A stretch of 64,000 nt of DNA from Ralstonia insidiosa (GCF_008801405.1 NZ_VZPV01000001.1:1922001-1986000); one strand, 5' to 3'; shown: positions 7,395 to 15,014, numbered from the stretch's first letter. Notes: generated by a model from the letters alone, not told the origin. Translations and numbers: made by a program.

Positions 7395-7414
7395 AAGGAC
7401 AATCGTTTGTCCTT
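7395..7414. promoter_or_regulatory. Second LacI-family operator, overlapping the regulator leader
   Basis: AAGGACAATCGTTTGTCCTT has perfect eight-base arms around TCGT. It ends ten bases before the regulator ATG at 7424, next to the GAGG ribosome-binding site. Binding there would repress the regulator gene itself, so this is a likely autoregulatory site. Confidence 0.7.
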
Positions 7415-7423
7415 GAGGTGCTT

Positions 7424-8434
7424 ATGTCAATCGAGCCAGTGACGATCGACGACATCGCTCGTGCGGCCGGCGTGCATCCGGCAACCGTGTCGCGTGCCTT
7501 GCGTGGGGTCAGCGGCAAGGTGTCGGCGGAGAAGCGCGCGGAAATCGAACGCATTGCCCGCGATATGGGCTACCAACCCAATTTTGTCGCCGCGTCGCTC
7601 AGAACCAAGCAGTCGAACATGGCGGCCATCGTCGTGCCCGACTTGAACAACCCCGTATTCGGCCCGATCGTCCAGGGGCTCGAAAGGGCGCTGCGTCAGC
7701 ATCAGATGCTCAGTCTGGTGGTGCAGACGCCGGCGGCGCCGGAGGAGCGCCGCGATCTCATCCTCGCGCTGGCCAATCGGCAGGTAAGCGGGCTGCTGAT
7801 TCTTGCGGCGGAGAGCGGTGACCCCATGCTCGAGGCGGCCAAGTCGAGAAAGCTCCCCGCAGTGCTCGTCAACCGCGGTAGCGGCGATCGTGACTACCCG
7901 AGCGTGGTCAATGACGACCGGGAGAGCGTGCGGCTCGTGCTGGAACATCTCACGTCATTGGGGCATCGCTCGATTGCGCACATTGCGGGGCCATCGACAT
8001 CGTCAACCGGCCAGGCGCGGCGCGATGCGTTTGTCGACATCGCGCGTGCGATGGGTCTTAAGCACAGTGCCGTGGTCGAGGCCTCGGCTTTTACGCGCGT
8101 TGCCGGTCAGGAGGCGACTGAGAAGTTGTTGCGTTCCGGGACCAAGCCAACTGCGATTTTTGGCGCTAACGATCTGATCGCGCTCGGCGCCCTGGATGTC
8201 CTCAATGCGAAGGGGATTGTTGTCCCGAGGGAGATGTCTTTGGTCGGGCACAACGACATGCCGCTCGTCGATCTGGTCAGCCCACCGCTTACCACGGTGC
8301 GCGTTGCGGTGGAGCAGATGAGCGAGCATGCCGCCGCGCTGTTCCTTGAGACGCTGCGCAAGCCGGAGCTGGCGCCGTCTACGCGCGTCCTGATGCCTTC
8401 GCTTGTCGTGCGCAAGTCCACCGCTGCCATCTAG
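7424..8434 (+). CDS. LacI-family transcriptional regulator (first copy)
   Basis: A 336-residue LacI/GalR regulator. The DNA-binding region is Thr-Ile-Asp-Asp-Ile-Ala-Arg-Ala-Ala-Gly-Val-His-Pro-Ala-Thr-Val-Ser-Arg-Ala-Leu at about residues 7-26. A periplasmic-binding-protein-like effector domain runs from about 62 to the end. ATG 7424 is chosen because GAGG lies five bases upstream; a GTG at 7418 is in frame but unsupported. It is divergent from the dioxygenase operon and likely controls it through the two palindromes between them. It is clearly paralogous to the second LacI regulator (9088-10128). Confidence 0.92.
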   Translation: MSIEPVTIDDIARAAGVHPATVSRALRGVSGKVSAEKRAEIERIARDMGYQPNFVAASLRTKQSNMAAIVVPDLNNPVFGPIVQGLERALRQHQMLSLVVQTPAAPEERRDLILALANRQVSGLLILAAESGDPMLEAAKSRKLPAVLVNRGSGDRDYPSVVNDDRESVRLVLEHLTSLGHRSIAHIAGPSTSSTGQARRDAFVDIARAMGLKHSAVVEASAFTRVAGQEATEKLLRSGTKPTAIFGANDLIALGALDVLNAKGIVVPREMSLVGHNDMPLVDLVSPPLTTVRVAVEQMSEHAAALFLETLRKPELAPSTRVLMPSLVVRKSTAAI

Positions 8435-8469
8435 GCGGCGCGAAATATGTCCTGATAGGGTTGAGTGAA

Positions 8470-9009
8470 ATGGAAGTCTTGCCAGAATTCTTGTCGGTTG
8501 AGCCACGCGTAGACGAGGCGGCGTTCATTGCACCGGGGGCATGGGTCATTGGCGACGTCGATATCGCGGAGGGGGCCTCGGTCTGGTTTGGCGCAGTCGT
8601 GCGGGGGGATGTTCAGCAGATCGTCATCGGCCCGCGCTCCAACCTGCAGGATGGGGTGATTGTCCATGTCAGTACCAATGGGCGGCCGACGGTGATTGGT
8701 GCCGAAGTGTCGGTCGGGCACGGTGCCATCTTGCATTCATGCACGATCGAAGACGGTGCCCTGGTGGGTTTCGGGGCTCGGGTACTCGATGGCGCGCGCG
8801 TGTCGCGTGGCGCCATGCTGGCCGCTGGCGCCGTGTTGACCCCTGGTAAGGTCGTGCCGGCCGGGCAGTTGTGGGCGGGTAACCCAGCCGCGCCGCTTCG
8901 CGACTTGCGCGAGGATGAAATCGCCAACCTGCGCACTATCGCACTGCGCTATGTTGCGCTTGCCGAAGCATATCGGTCGGGGCGGGCGCGTATCTATCAG
9001 GCGGACTGA
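8470..9009 (+). CDS. Gamma-carbonic-anhydrase-like hexapeptide protein
   Basis: A 179-residue left-handed beta-helix protein of the gamma-class carbonic anhydrase/YrdA group. Repeated hexapeptides run from about residue 20 to 130. The metal-ligand histidines appear in Val-Ile-Val-His-Val and Gly-His-Gly-Ala-Ile-Leu-His-Ser. Such proteins bind zinc or iron; many have no proven anhydrase activity. It follows the LacI regulator by 35 bases and is probably in the same transcript. ATG 8470 is preferred to a TTG at 8461 because AGGG lies nine bases before it. Confidence 0.88.
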   Translation: MEVLPEFLSVEPRVDEAAFIAPGAWVIGDVDIAEGASVWFGAVVRGDVQQIVIGPRSNLQDGVIVHVSTNGRPTVIGAEVSVGHGAILHSCTIEDGALVGFGARVLDGARVSRGAMLAAGAVLTPGKVVPAGQLWAGNPAAPLRDLREDEIANLRTIALRYVALAEAYRSGRARIYQAD

Positions 9010-9087
9010 CCTTCGAGGCGGTGGGGCGGGCTGGTCAGAGCCGCCAGCAGTCGCGGTGCGTGCCCGCGGATTCTGCACGGCAATCCG

Positions 9088-10128
9088 CTACTTGTGCGGG
9101 GCAGCCGTCGAGCCGCGCACGATCAATTCCGGCGGCAGCATGATGCGCAATGCCGCTGCGCTGGGCGTCGTCAGCATGCCCATTAGCAGCCGGGCTGCCT
9201 GCCGGCCCATTTCCCGGTGCTGAATGCGCAGTGTCGTCAGTGGCGGATGCAGCATGTCAAGCAGCGGCATATCGTTGTGCCCGATCAGCGAAATGTCCCC
9301 CGGGCACTTGATGTGCTGCGCATTGAACGTGTCGTAGCACCCCAACGCAATCAAGTCGTTACCCGCAACGATCGCGGTTACGTTCTTGTGCCGCTTCAGG
9401 AGTTGGTTGCAGGCTTCCCTGCCGGCTTCGCGCGTAAATTCTGCAGACTCCACAATCGCCGCCCCTGACAGCTGATGCTGTTGGGTGGCCATTTGGAAAC
9501 CCTGAATCCGCGAGAAGCCCGTTGCCAGATGCGCCGGCCCGGCGAGGTGGGCAATGTGGCGATGGCCAAGTTTCACCAGATGGTCAACCGCGAGCTTCAT
9601 GGATAGGAAGTCGTCGTTGACCACCTCCGGAACCTGGCCGCCTTCCTCCGCACGATTCACCAGCACGACGGGCATGCCGTCCAGCATGCAACGCCTGACC
9701 AACGGATCATGGCGGGCCGCGGTTGCGAGCACGAGTCCGTCCACCCGGCGCGCCAGCATTTGCTCGAGCACACGTTCCTGGTCTTTCGCGGTTCCGGTTG
9801 TGTTGGCGATCAGGACACCATAGCCATCGGCTGTCAACTCTTCTTCAATGCCGCAGATGATCGGCGGGAAGACGGGGTTTTCGATATCGGGCAAGCAGAT
9901 CCCGATCACTCGCGACTGTCCGTGCCGTAGCGCGGACGCAAGCTTGTTCTGCCGATAGCCGAGCGCTTTTGCGGACGCCAGTACTCTGCGCACGACTTCA
10001 TCGCCGATCAGGTGGCGGGTTGCCGGATTGAGTGCACGCGAAACGGTTGACGCGTTGACCGACGCGTGCAGCGCCACCTCGCGAATCGTGACGCGGCCAG
10101 AGCCGGGCTTTTGCGGTGCGTTTTCCAT
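9088..10128 (-). CDS. LacI-family transcriptional regulator (second copy)
   Basis: A 346-residue LacI/GalR regulator. Its helix-turn-helix reads Thr-Ile-Arg-Glu-Val-Ala-Leu-His-Ala-Ser-Val-Asn-Ala-Ser-Thr-Val-Ser-Arg-Ala-Leu near residues 13-32. It shares long blocks with the first LacI regulator, including Gly-His-Asn-Asp-Met-Pro-Leu, Asn-Asp-Leu-Ile-Ala-Leu-Gly and Pro-Pro-Leu-Thr-Thr. I prefer the ATG at 10128; an ATG at 10146 overlaps an operator-like TGCA-N6-TGCA sequence. It faces the porin/symporter genes and probably controls them and itself. Confidence 0.9.
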   Translation of the reverse strand: MENAPQKPGSGRVTIREVALHASVNASTVSRALNPATRHLIGDEVVRRVLASAKALGYRQNKLASALRHGQSRVIGICLPDIENPVFPPIICGIEEELTADGYGVLIANTTGTAKDQERVLEQMLARRVDGLVLATAARHDPLVRRCMLDGMPVVLVNRAEEGGQVPEVVNDDFLSMKLAVDHLVKLGHRHIAHLAGPAHLATGFSRIQGFQMATQQHQLSGAAIVESAEFTREAGREACNQLLKRHKNVTAIVAGNDLIALGCYDTFNAQHIKCPGDISLIGHNDMPLLDMLHPPLTTLRIQHREMGRQAARLLMGMLTTPSAAALRIMLPPELIVRGSTAAPHK

Positions 10129-10145
10129 GTAGTTGATTGTATCCA

Positions 10146-10159
10146 TGCAAAGGATTGCA
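10146..10159. promoter_or_regulatory. TGCA-N6-TGCA operator-like site
   Basis: TGCAAAGGATTGCA lies 18 bases upstream of the preferred start of the second LacI gene. It has the same TGCA-N6-TGCA layout as the sites at 10226 and 10554. A bound repressor here would block transcription of its own gene. Confidence 0.5.
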
Positions 10160-10225
10160 AACAACGCTGCAAGTGCAAACCCCTAGTTCAAAGCCGTTGA
10201 CAAGGTTCTTGTGCAGCGTAGTATC

Positions 10226-10261
10226 TGCAAACGAATGCATTGAATTTGCAGTTCCTTTGCA
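10226..10261. promoter_or_regulatory. Phased TGCA element, copy next to the LacI gene
   Basis: TGCAAACGAATGCAT is followed by a TTTGCA seven bases later. TGCA tetramers start at 10226, 10236, 10247 and 10258, spaced 10, 11 and 11 bases, so all face one side of the helix. The first 15 bases are identical to the element in front of the porin. Confidence 0.65.
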
Positions 10262-10550
10262 GGTGCACTAAGAAGCGTGGAAAGTTGCTGGCGTGCTGGT
10301 CTGCTTCGCCAGTTGGACCAGGGCGGAATTGCTCTGCGAATGGCGACGAGTGTTGCAGAAAGGGATTAACGCGGGGATTGCGCGCGAAGTATTCGACACT
10401 GCTTTTGTTCACCCATAGGGCATCGCTTGCGTGGATGGTCTGCTTGTGCGGGAGAGCGTGAATGCTTTGTCCTGCGCGTCGGGGCGAGGCCATCGCATTG
10501 CTGGAAGCAAAGCGACGGTGCAATTGGGTGTGCAAAAAAATTTTACTCGC

Positions 10551-10578
10551 CTATGCAAACGAATGCATAGGTTTTGCA
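10551..10578. promoter_or_regulatory. Phased TGCA element, copy upstream of the porin
   Basis: CTATGCAAACGAATGCATAG has perfect seven-base arms, and a further TTTTGCA follows. TGCA tetramers start at 10554, 10564 and 10575. It repeats the element at 10226 and lies about 110 bases before the porin start, so it is the likely control site for porin transcription. Confidence 0.7.
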
Positions 10579-10684
10579 TAAAAAATGTGGGCGAATGATT
10601 TTGACTCGGTTGCCGGCCGATTGGCGGTCCAGGTTGGCACCAGAAACCTCGAAGGACCCCAGGAACCATGGAACGGAGACAATC

Positions 10685-11926
10685 TTGAAAAGGGAACTCG
10701 CAACAATCCTCGTGTTGGCATCAGGCACAACTGCGGCCATCGCTGAGCCAAAAATCAACTTTGGCGATGCCGCGAGCCTGGAGATCTACGGGCGCGTCCA
10801 GGTCGGGCTGGAGTATCTCCATACCGGCACGACATATATTCCGGACAACACGTTCAGTCCAAACCAAGGCAATCCGGTCCTTGATGACAACGGGCGCTTT
10901 ATCTCGACCAACACGCCCTCGCATTTCCGCCTCAGAAACCAGCGGTCAGTGATCGGCTTCCGCGGCGACGTCAAGATCAACGATGACCTGAAGGCGGTCT
11001 GGCAGATCGAAAGCAGCGCGGCAGCGGATGGTGGTGGCGGGTTACACGTGCCTGTGCAGACGTGGGCCAACCGGGATTCCGGCGTCGGTATCGAGAGCCA
11101 GACCTTCGGGCGCATCATTTTCGGCAGCTGGCAGACGCCATATACGCATGCCACCTTCGGCTATGACCCGTACTACACGACGACGGGCGCGTACATGGGC
11201 ATCATGGGGAACGGCTCGGGCGCATCAAGTGACCCGATCAGCGATCCAGCCACGTTCGATCGTCGCGAGCACAATCTGATCCAGTATTGGTCGCCCGACA
11301 TCAACGGCTTCAAGATGCGCCTTGGTTTTGAGGTCAATGAATTCAAAACCGGCCAACAAAACGCGAATCCTGCTCTGAACATCGCAGCTGCCCCCGCACA
11401 AAACCCTTACATGGTGTCGTTGGAGACCACCTACGACAAAGGGCCCTTGAATGTCACGTTCGCGTCCGAAGCGCATCACCAGTATCAGGTTGGCGGTGGT
11501 ACCGATCTGGGGGTGAAATTCGGTGCAGCGTACTGGTTCCATAACACCACCAGACTCGCAGGGATCGTGCAGCGCCTGCATTACAAGGCTGCGGATGGTG
11601 ACCTCGCGCAAAACCAGTACTACCTCTCCCTGATTCACAAGTTCACTGCGCAAGATCAGTTCAAGTTGGGATACGCCGTTGGCAGCCAGGTGAGCGGTTC
11701 CTCCAAGCAGATCATCGGCTACCTGCGTGCGGGCCCGGAAAGCGCGTCGAAGATCCTCACGATTGGCGTGGAGCACCAGTTCAACAAGTATTTCGCGCTC
11801 CTGACGTACTGGTCGAAGACGTTCAACCAAGCCAACGCCTTCATGGATTTCCCGATCAACGATACGGCGCCGGCGATGGGCACGAGCCCATCCGTTTTTG
11901 CGCTGCTCGGGCGCTTCTCGTTCTAG
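10685..11926 (+). CDS. Outer-membrane porin (Gram-negative general porin family)
   Basis: A 413-residue porin of the Burkholderia/Ralstonia type. Reading from TTG 10685 gives a signal peptide (Lys-Arg-Glu, hydrophobic core, Ala-Ile-Ala cleavage near residue 21), then beta-barrel strands from Ile-Tyr-Gly-Arg-Val-Gln to a terminal Phe. GGAG lies six bases before the TTG. The in-frame ATG at 10574 would add a long non-signal extension, so I reject it. It sits upstream of a DctA-like symporter and downstream of phased LacI-type sites. It probably admits the same solute across the outer membrane. Confidence 0.88.
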   Translation: MKRELATILVLASGTTAAIAEPKINFGDAASLEIYGRVQVGLEYLHTGTTYIPDNTFSPNQGNPVLDDNGRFISTNTPSHFRLRNQRSVIGFRGDVKINDDLKAVWQIESSAAADGGGGLHVPVQTWANRDSGVGIESQTFGRIIFGSWQTPYTHATFGYDPYYTTTGAYMGIMGNGSGASSDPISDPATFDRREHNLIQYWSPDINGFKMRLGFEVNEFKTGQQNANPALNIAAAPAQNPYMVSLETTYDKGPLNVTFASEAHHQYQVGGGTDLGVKFGAAYWFHNTTRLAGIVQRLHYKAADGDLAQNQYYLSLIHKFTAQDQFKLGYAVGSQVSGSSKQIIGYLRAGPESASKILTIGVEHQFNKYFALLTYWSKTFNQANAFMDFPINDTAPAMGTSPSVFALLGRFSF

Positions 11927-12086
11927 CGACTACGGATCGCCCTTGGCGTGCAGAGCCTGCAATGCGCGGGCCGCGTCGCTGGCGATCCAGTCTGCAGCCA
12001 GCCCAGGCTCTCCCTTGCCACTGGGCACCGGCTCGTCTCGAAACATGCGTGCCGGTGCCAGCCGACCCATTTAGGAGTCAGTCAAC

Positions 12087-13430
12087 ATGATCCCCAACAC
12101 AGAAGGTGCGTCCTCTGCCGGCATCGATATGCCGGTGCCGCGCGCTGCCAGGAAGCCCTGGTACAAAGTCCTCTACATTCAAGTGCTGATTGCCGTTGCG
12201 CTCGGCGTCATCCTGGGTGTGTTGAGCCCATCTATCGCAACCGCAATGAAGCCGCTCGGAGATGGCTTCATCAAGTTGATCCGCATGGTCATCGCGTTGA
12301 TGGTCTTCTTCACGGTTGCCACCGGTATCGCTGGCATGAAAGACATGAAGAAGGTCGGCCGCGTCGGCGGTAAGGCGCTGCTGTACTTCGAAGTGGTATC
12401 GACGCTGGCGCTCTTCATCGGGATGGTCGTGGCCAACTGGCTGCGCCCGGGCGATGGTTTCAATGTTGACCCGTCCACCCTGGATGCCAAGGCGGTCATG
12501 GTGTACGCCGGCAAGGCGAAACAGCAGAGCGTGGTGGATTTCCTGCTCCACGTCATTCCCGAAACCGTCGTGGACGCCTTCGCAACCGGCGATATCCTGC
12601 AGGTCATCGTCGTGGCGGTGTTGTTCGGCTTTGCCTTGTCGGCCTTGGGGAATCGCTGTAAGCCTGTCATGGACCTGTTTGACGGGATGTCGCACGCCGT
12701 GTTCGGCGTGGTCAACATCCTGATGCGGTTTGCTCCGCTGGGCGCGTTTGGGTCGATGGCGTTCACGATCGGCAAGTATGGTATCGGCGCGCTCGGGCCG
12801 CTGGTCAAGCTGATCGGCGCGTTTTACCTGACCTCCGGCTTCTTTGTGTTCGTCGTCCTGGGTCTGATCGGTTGGGCGGTCGGCTTCAGCATCGTGAAGT
12901 TCCTGCTTTACATCCGGGAAGAGGTCCTGATCGTGCTTGGCACCAGCTCATCCGATCCGGCCTTGCCGACGCTGATGCACAAGCTTGAGCGCATTGGTTG
13001 CTCCAAATCCCTCGTTGGCCTGGTGGTGCCTACGGGCTATACGTTCAACACCGACGGCAGTAGCATCTACATGACCATGGCTGCACTGTTTGTCGCACAG
13101 GCGACGCACACCGACCTCACGTTGACGCAGCAGCTCACGGTGCTGGCCGTCGCGATGCTGACATCGAAGGGCGCCAGCGGGGTGCAGGGCGCATCGTTCG
13201 TCGCGCTCGTGGGGACACTGGCCGTGGTTCCGTCGATTCCGGTGGCGGGCATGGCCCTGATTCTTGGCATCGACCGCTTCATGAGCGAAGCGCGTGCGTT
13301 GGTGAACGTCATCGGCAACGGCGTCGCAACGCTCGTGATGGCCCGCTGGGAGGGTGAGCTGACCCGCGAGCAACTCCAGCAGAACCTGGCCAACGCATCT
13401 TTACCTGGTGGTGTTGATCCCGCCGTGTAA
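12087..13430 (+). CDS. dctA: C4-dicarboxylate/cation symporter, DctA family
   Basis: A 447-residue member of the dicarboxylate/amino acid:cation symporter family. Family landmarks are present: the serine-rich hairpin (Gly-Thr-Ser-Ser-Ser-Asp-Pro-Ala-Leu-Pro, about residue 285), Pro-Thr-Gly-Tyr-Thr-Phe-Asn-Thr-Asp-Gly (about 315) and Thr-Ser-Lys-Gly-Ala-Ser-Gly-Val (about 355). Classical DctA usually has Ser-Glu-Ser and Asn-Leu-Asp-Gly at these places, so the substrate may differ. AGGAG lies nine bases before the ATG. It follows the porin by 160 bases and is probably controlled by the same LacI regulator. Confidence 0.88.
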   Translation: MIPNTEGASSAGIDMPVPRAARKPWYKVLYIQVLIAVALGVILGVLSPSIATAMKPLGDGFIKLIRMVIALMVFFTVATGIAGMKDMKKVGRVGGKALLYFEVVSTLALFIGMVVANWLRPGDGFNVDPSTLDAKAVMVYAGKAKQQSVVDFLLHVIPETVVDAFATGDILQVIVVAVLFGFALSALGNRCKPVMDLFDGMSHAVFGVVNILMRFAPLGAFGSMAFTIGKYGIGALGPLVKLIGAFYLTSGFFVFVVLGLIGWAVGFSIVKFLLYIREEVLIVLGTSSSDPALPTLMHKLERIGCSKSLVGLVVPTGYTFNTDGSSIYMTMAALFVAQATHTDLTLTQQLTVLAVAMLTSKGASGVQGASFVALVGTLAVVPSIPVAGMALILGIDRFMSEARALVNVIGNGVATLVMARWEGELTREQLQQNLANASLPGGVDPAV

Positions 13431-13460
13431 CGTAGTTGCTGACAGCTGTTCAGATGCGAT

Positions 13461-13490
13461 AGAGCCCACTGATGTGAATCAGCGGGCTCT
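13461..13490 (+). terminator. Hairpin after the dctA-like gene
   Basis: AGAGCCC and GGGCTCT pair, together with CTGAT/ATCAG after a one-base mismatch, around GTGA. It starts 30 bases after the stop codon. There is no long T tract, so termination would be weak or Rho-assisted. Confidence 0.5.
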
Positions 13491-13515
13491 ATGTACTTCG
13501 TTTCGAGTTTCCGCC

Positions 13516-13865
13516 ATGCACCAAGACTTTGAAACTCGTGCCGATGCTGTCGCATGGGGCCGTATCGTCGAATCCGAGATCGAACGTGGCGTGTTCGTCA
13601 ACCGAGAGGAAGCCGAACGACCACGCTGGCTAACCTGCTTGCACGTTACCTGCGAGACGTGTCGCCAACAAAGCGCAGTGGCACAAGCGACAAGGGCCGG
13701 GTGAAGATGCTGACGAAAAGAATCGGCGCGTATAAGCTGTCCGTTCTCGTTTCACCGCATCTTGTGGCGTATCGCGACGCCCGGCTTCGGTCTGTATATG
13801 CCCAGACGGTCATCCACGAACTGAACCTTTTGAACCGCGTATTGACGCTTGTCACGAGAGAGTGA
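13516..13865 (+). pseudogene. Fragment of a phage-type tyrosine integrase, frameshifted
   Basis: The first frame reads Phe-Glu-Thr-Arg-Ala-Asp-Ala-Val-Ala-Trp-Gly-Arg-Ile-Val-Glu-Ser-Glu-Ile-Glu-Arg, as in the arm/core-binding region of phage-type site-specific integrases. Near 13620 homology jumps to another frame (Thr-Thr-Leu-Ala-Asn-Leu-Leu-Ala-Arg-Tyr-Leu-Arg-Asp-Val), consistent with loss of one base. It stops at 13865 after the core-binding domain. The N-terminal start and the whole catalytic domain (Arg...His-x-x-Arg...Tyr) are absent. It marks a degraded integrative element next to tRNA-Arg. Confidence 0.7.
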
Positions 13866-13925
13866 GGCATCGTGCTGCCGGGTGGTGTACCAAAGGTAGC
13901 GTTGGAATCGTTTGAGAGGTAGTTC

Positions 13926-14405
13926 GTGCAAATTGAATGGGTGGGCAGATATAAGCTGTTCTTCGACAGCAGTCGCTTCACAGTGGAATGTCCTAGGGGA
14001 ACCAACAAGTTCTCCGGGTTCGCCACATCTGGCTTGCCGAAGCTGTATATCGTCAGTGTCGAAGATCGACCTGTTTACGTCGGAATCACCAAGCAGCCTG
14101 TTCGGAACCGGCTGCGTCTAGGGTGGAGCGCAAGCGGCAAAAACGGCTATCACGGCTACGCTTGGCGGCATGGATTGTCATCAGCCAATCTGGACATCTG
14201 GTGTCATCGTGACCCGCCCACGGCTGATTCCTGCTTGGACATCGAGACGATAGAAGCCGAGGTGGTCTATCTGATCCGACAGGCCGGTCAGTGGCCGCGT
14301 TTTCAGACTGAAATTCATTTTCACCCATCCACCGACGAACATCGCCGATGGGCTTCGTCTGTCGCCGAGAGGTACGATCTGGCCCCGGAAATTCAACCCG
14401 TATAG
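13926..14405 (+). CDS. GIY-YIG-like nuclease-domain protein
   Basis: A 159-residue protein starting at GTG with GAGAGG seven bases upstream. Residues 39-56 read Leu-Tyr-Ile-Val then Val-Tyr-Val-Gly-Ile-Thr, matching the paired GIY and YIG strands. They are followed by Arg-Asn-Arg-Leu-Arg, Gly-Tyr-His-Gly-Tyr-Ala-Trp-Arg and a Glu in Glu-Ala-Glu-Val-Val-Tyr-Leu-Ile-Arg. These are the positions where the family keeps its catalytic Tyr, Arg and Glu. The conserved C-terminal Gln-x-Glu-Ile-His-Phe-His is also seen in related orphan proteins. Function is unknown; a role in a mobile element or DNA defence is possible. Confidence 0.65.
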   Translation: MQIEWVGRYKLFFDSSRFTVECPRGTNKFSGFATSGLPKLYIVSVEDRPVYVGITKQPVRNRLRLGWSASGKNGYHGYAWRHGLSSANLDIWCHRDPPTADSCLDIETIEAEVVYLIRQAGQWPRFQTEIHFHPSTDEHRRWASSVAERYDLAPEIQPV

Positions 14406-14454
14406 ATGGGCGTCTTGATGGTGGAGAGTAACGTGCAGTTATGCCGAGGCAAGA

Positions 14455-14640
14455 TTGCAGGGGAAAATCAGCGCGCCTAGGGCACTGTTGCTGGGACTGG
14501 CTGCCAGTTTGGCCGCATTCGCTATCACGCAGGAGGACATGCCGGAACACAGCAGGGGCCTGTACGCTGCAGACCTAGAAGAACAGGCCGACGAGCTAGA
14601 GACCGTAAGGCAGCGGATGCGAGACGCCGGGAAAATTTAG
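14455..14640 (+). CDS. Possible small membrane-anchored protein
   Basis: A 61-codon frame from TTG 14455. It has one hydrophobic segment (Ala-Leu-Leu-Leu-Gly-Leu-Ala-Ala-Ser-Leu-Ala-Ala-Phe-Ala, residues 10-23) followed by an acidic, helix-prone tail (Ala-Asp-Leu-Glu-Glu-Gln-Ala-Asp-Glu-Leu-Glu). The layout resembles small phage or element proteins. No ATG or GTG is available upstream and no good ribosome-binding site is seen, so the start and even the gene are uncertain. Confidence 0.3.
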   Translation: MQGKISAPRALLLGLAASLAAFAITQEDMPEHSRGLYAADLEEQADELETVRQRMRDAGKI

Positions 14641-14654
14641 CCCGCGACGGCAAG

Positions 14655-15014
14655 CTAGCGCATCATGATAAAAGCGTCGTTCAGGGCCAAATCGTAGGTT
14701 TGTTTGCAGAATCCGGGGTTGTCTTCAAACATTTTCGATAGGAGCGAATCCCGTTCCGGGCACTTGTCAATGACGGCAGAAACATAGGTAAGTGCGCTTT
14801 CTCCTAGCTGTCTGACTTGCGCGATGGCGTTCCTAAGCTCTGCCTGCGTCTTGGTCGGGTAAATATCAGCCAGAGGAAGCTCATCGTAAGAGCGCGTCCG
14901 CATGGAAACTCGGTTAAAGCGTTCCACTTGGAATACGCCGTCTAAGAAGCTGCCTTCGAATACGACTTTCAGGACGCCTTCCCGCTCCTTTGCCCTCAGT
15001 GATTTGATGTCCAT
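14655..15014 (-). CDS. Hypothetical protein (119 aa), orphan
   Basis: A 119-residue soluble protein that I do not recognise. It starts at ATG 15014 with GGAG just upstream. It has no signal peptide or membrane segment. It holds two cysteines (Asp-Lys-Cys-Pro and Phe-Cys-Lys) and a mixed helix/strand composition. The gene is visibly less GC-rich than the flanking core genes, which fits horizontal origin. It lies in the pocket between the integrase relic and tRNA-Arg, on the opposite strand to the GIY-YIG gene. Confidence 0.6.
   Translation of the reverse strand: MDIKSLRAKEREGVLKVVFEGSFLDGVFQVERFNRVSMRTRSYDELPLADIYPTKTQAELRNAIAQVRQLGESALTYVSAVIDKCPERDSLLSKMFEDNPGFCKQTYDLALNDAFIMMR

Larger units (their letters stand above)
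10129..10684. other. 556-base control region between LacI regulator and porin
   Basis: The region contains no convincing gene. It carries TGCA-based operator-like elements at 10146-10159, 10226-10261 and 10551-10578. The 275 bases between the last two hold frames that I could not identify; one resembles coding sequence but is broken by TAG. The porin promoter must lie near or within the right-hand element. Confidence 0.6.

Noticed and set aside
13431..13515. Search for a second copy of the tRNA-Arg 3' end (attachment site) left of the integrase relic
   Set aside because: I saw no repeat of the tRNA end in this interval; the left border of the element remains undefined.
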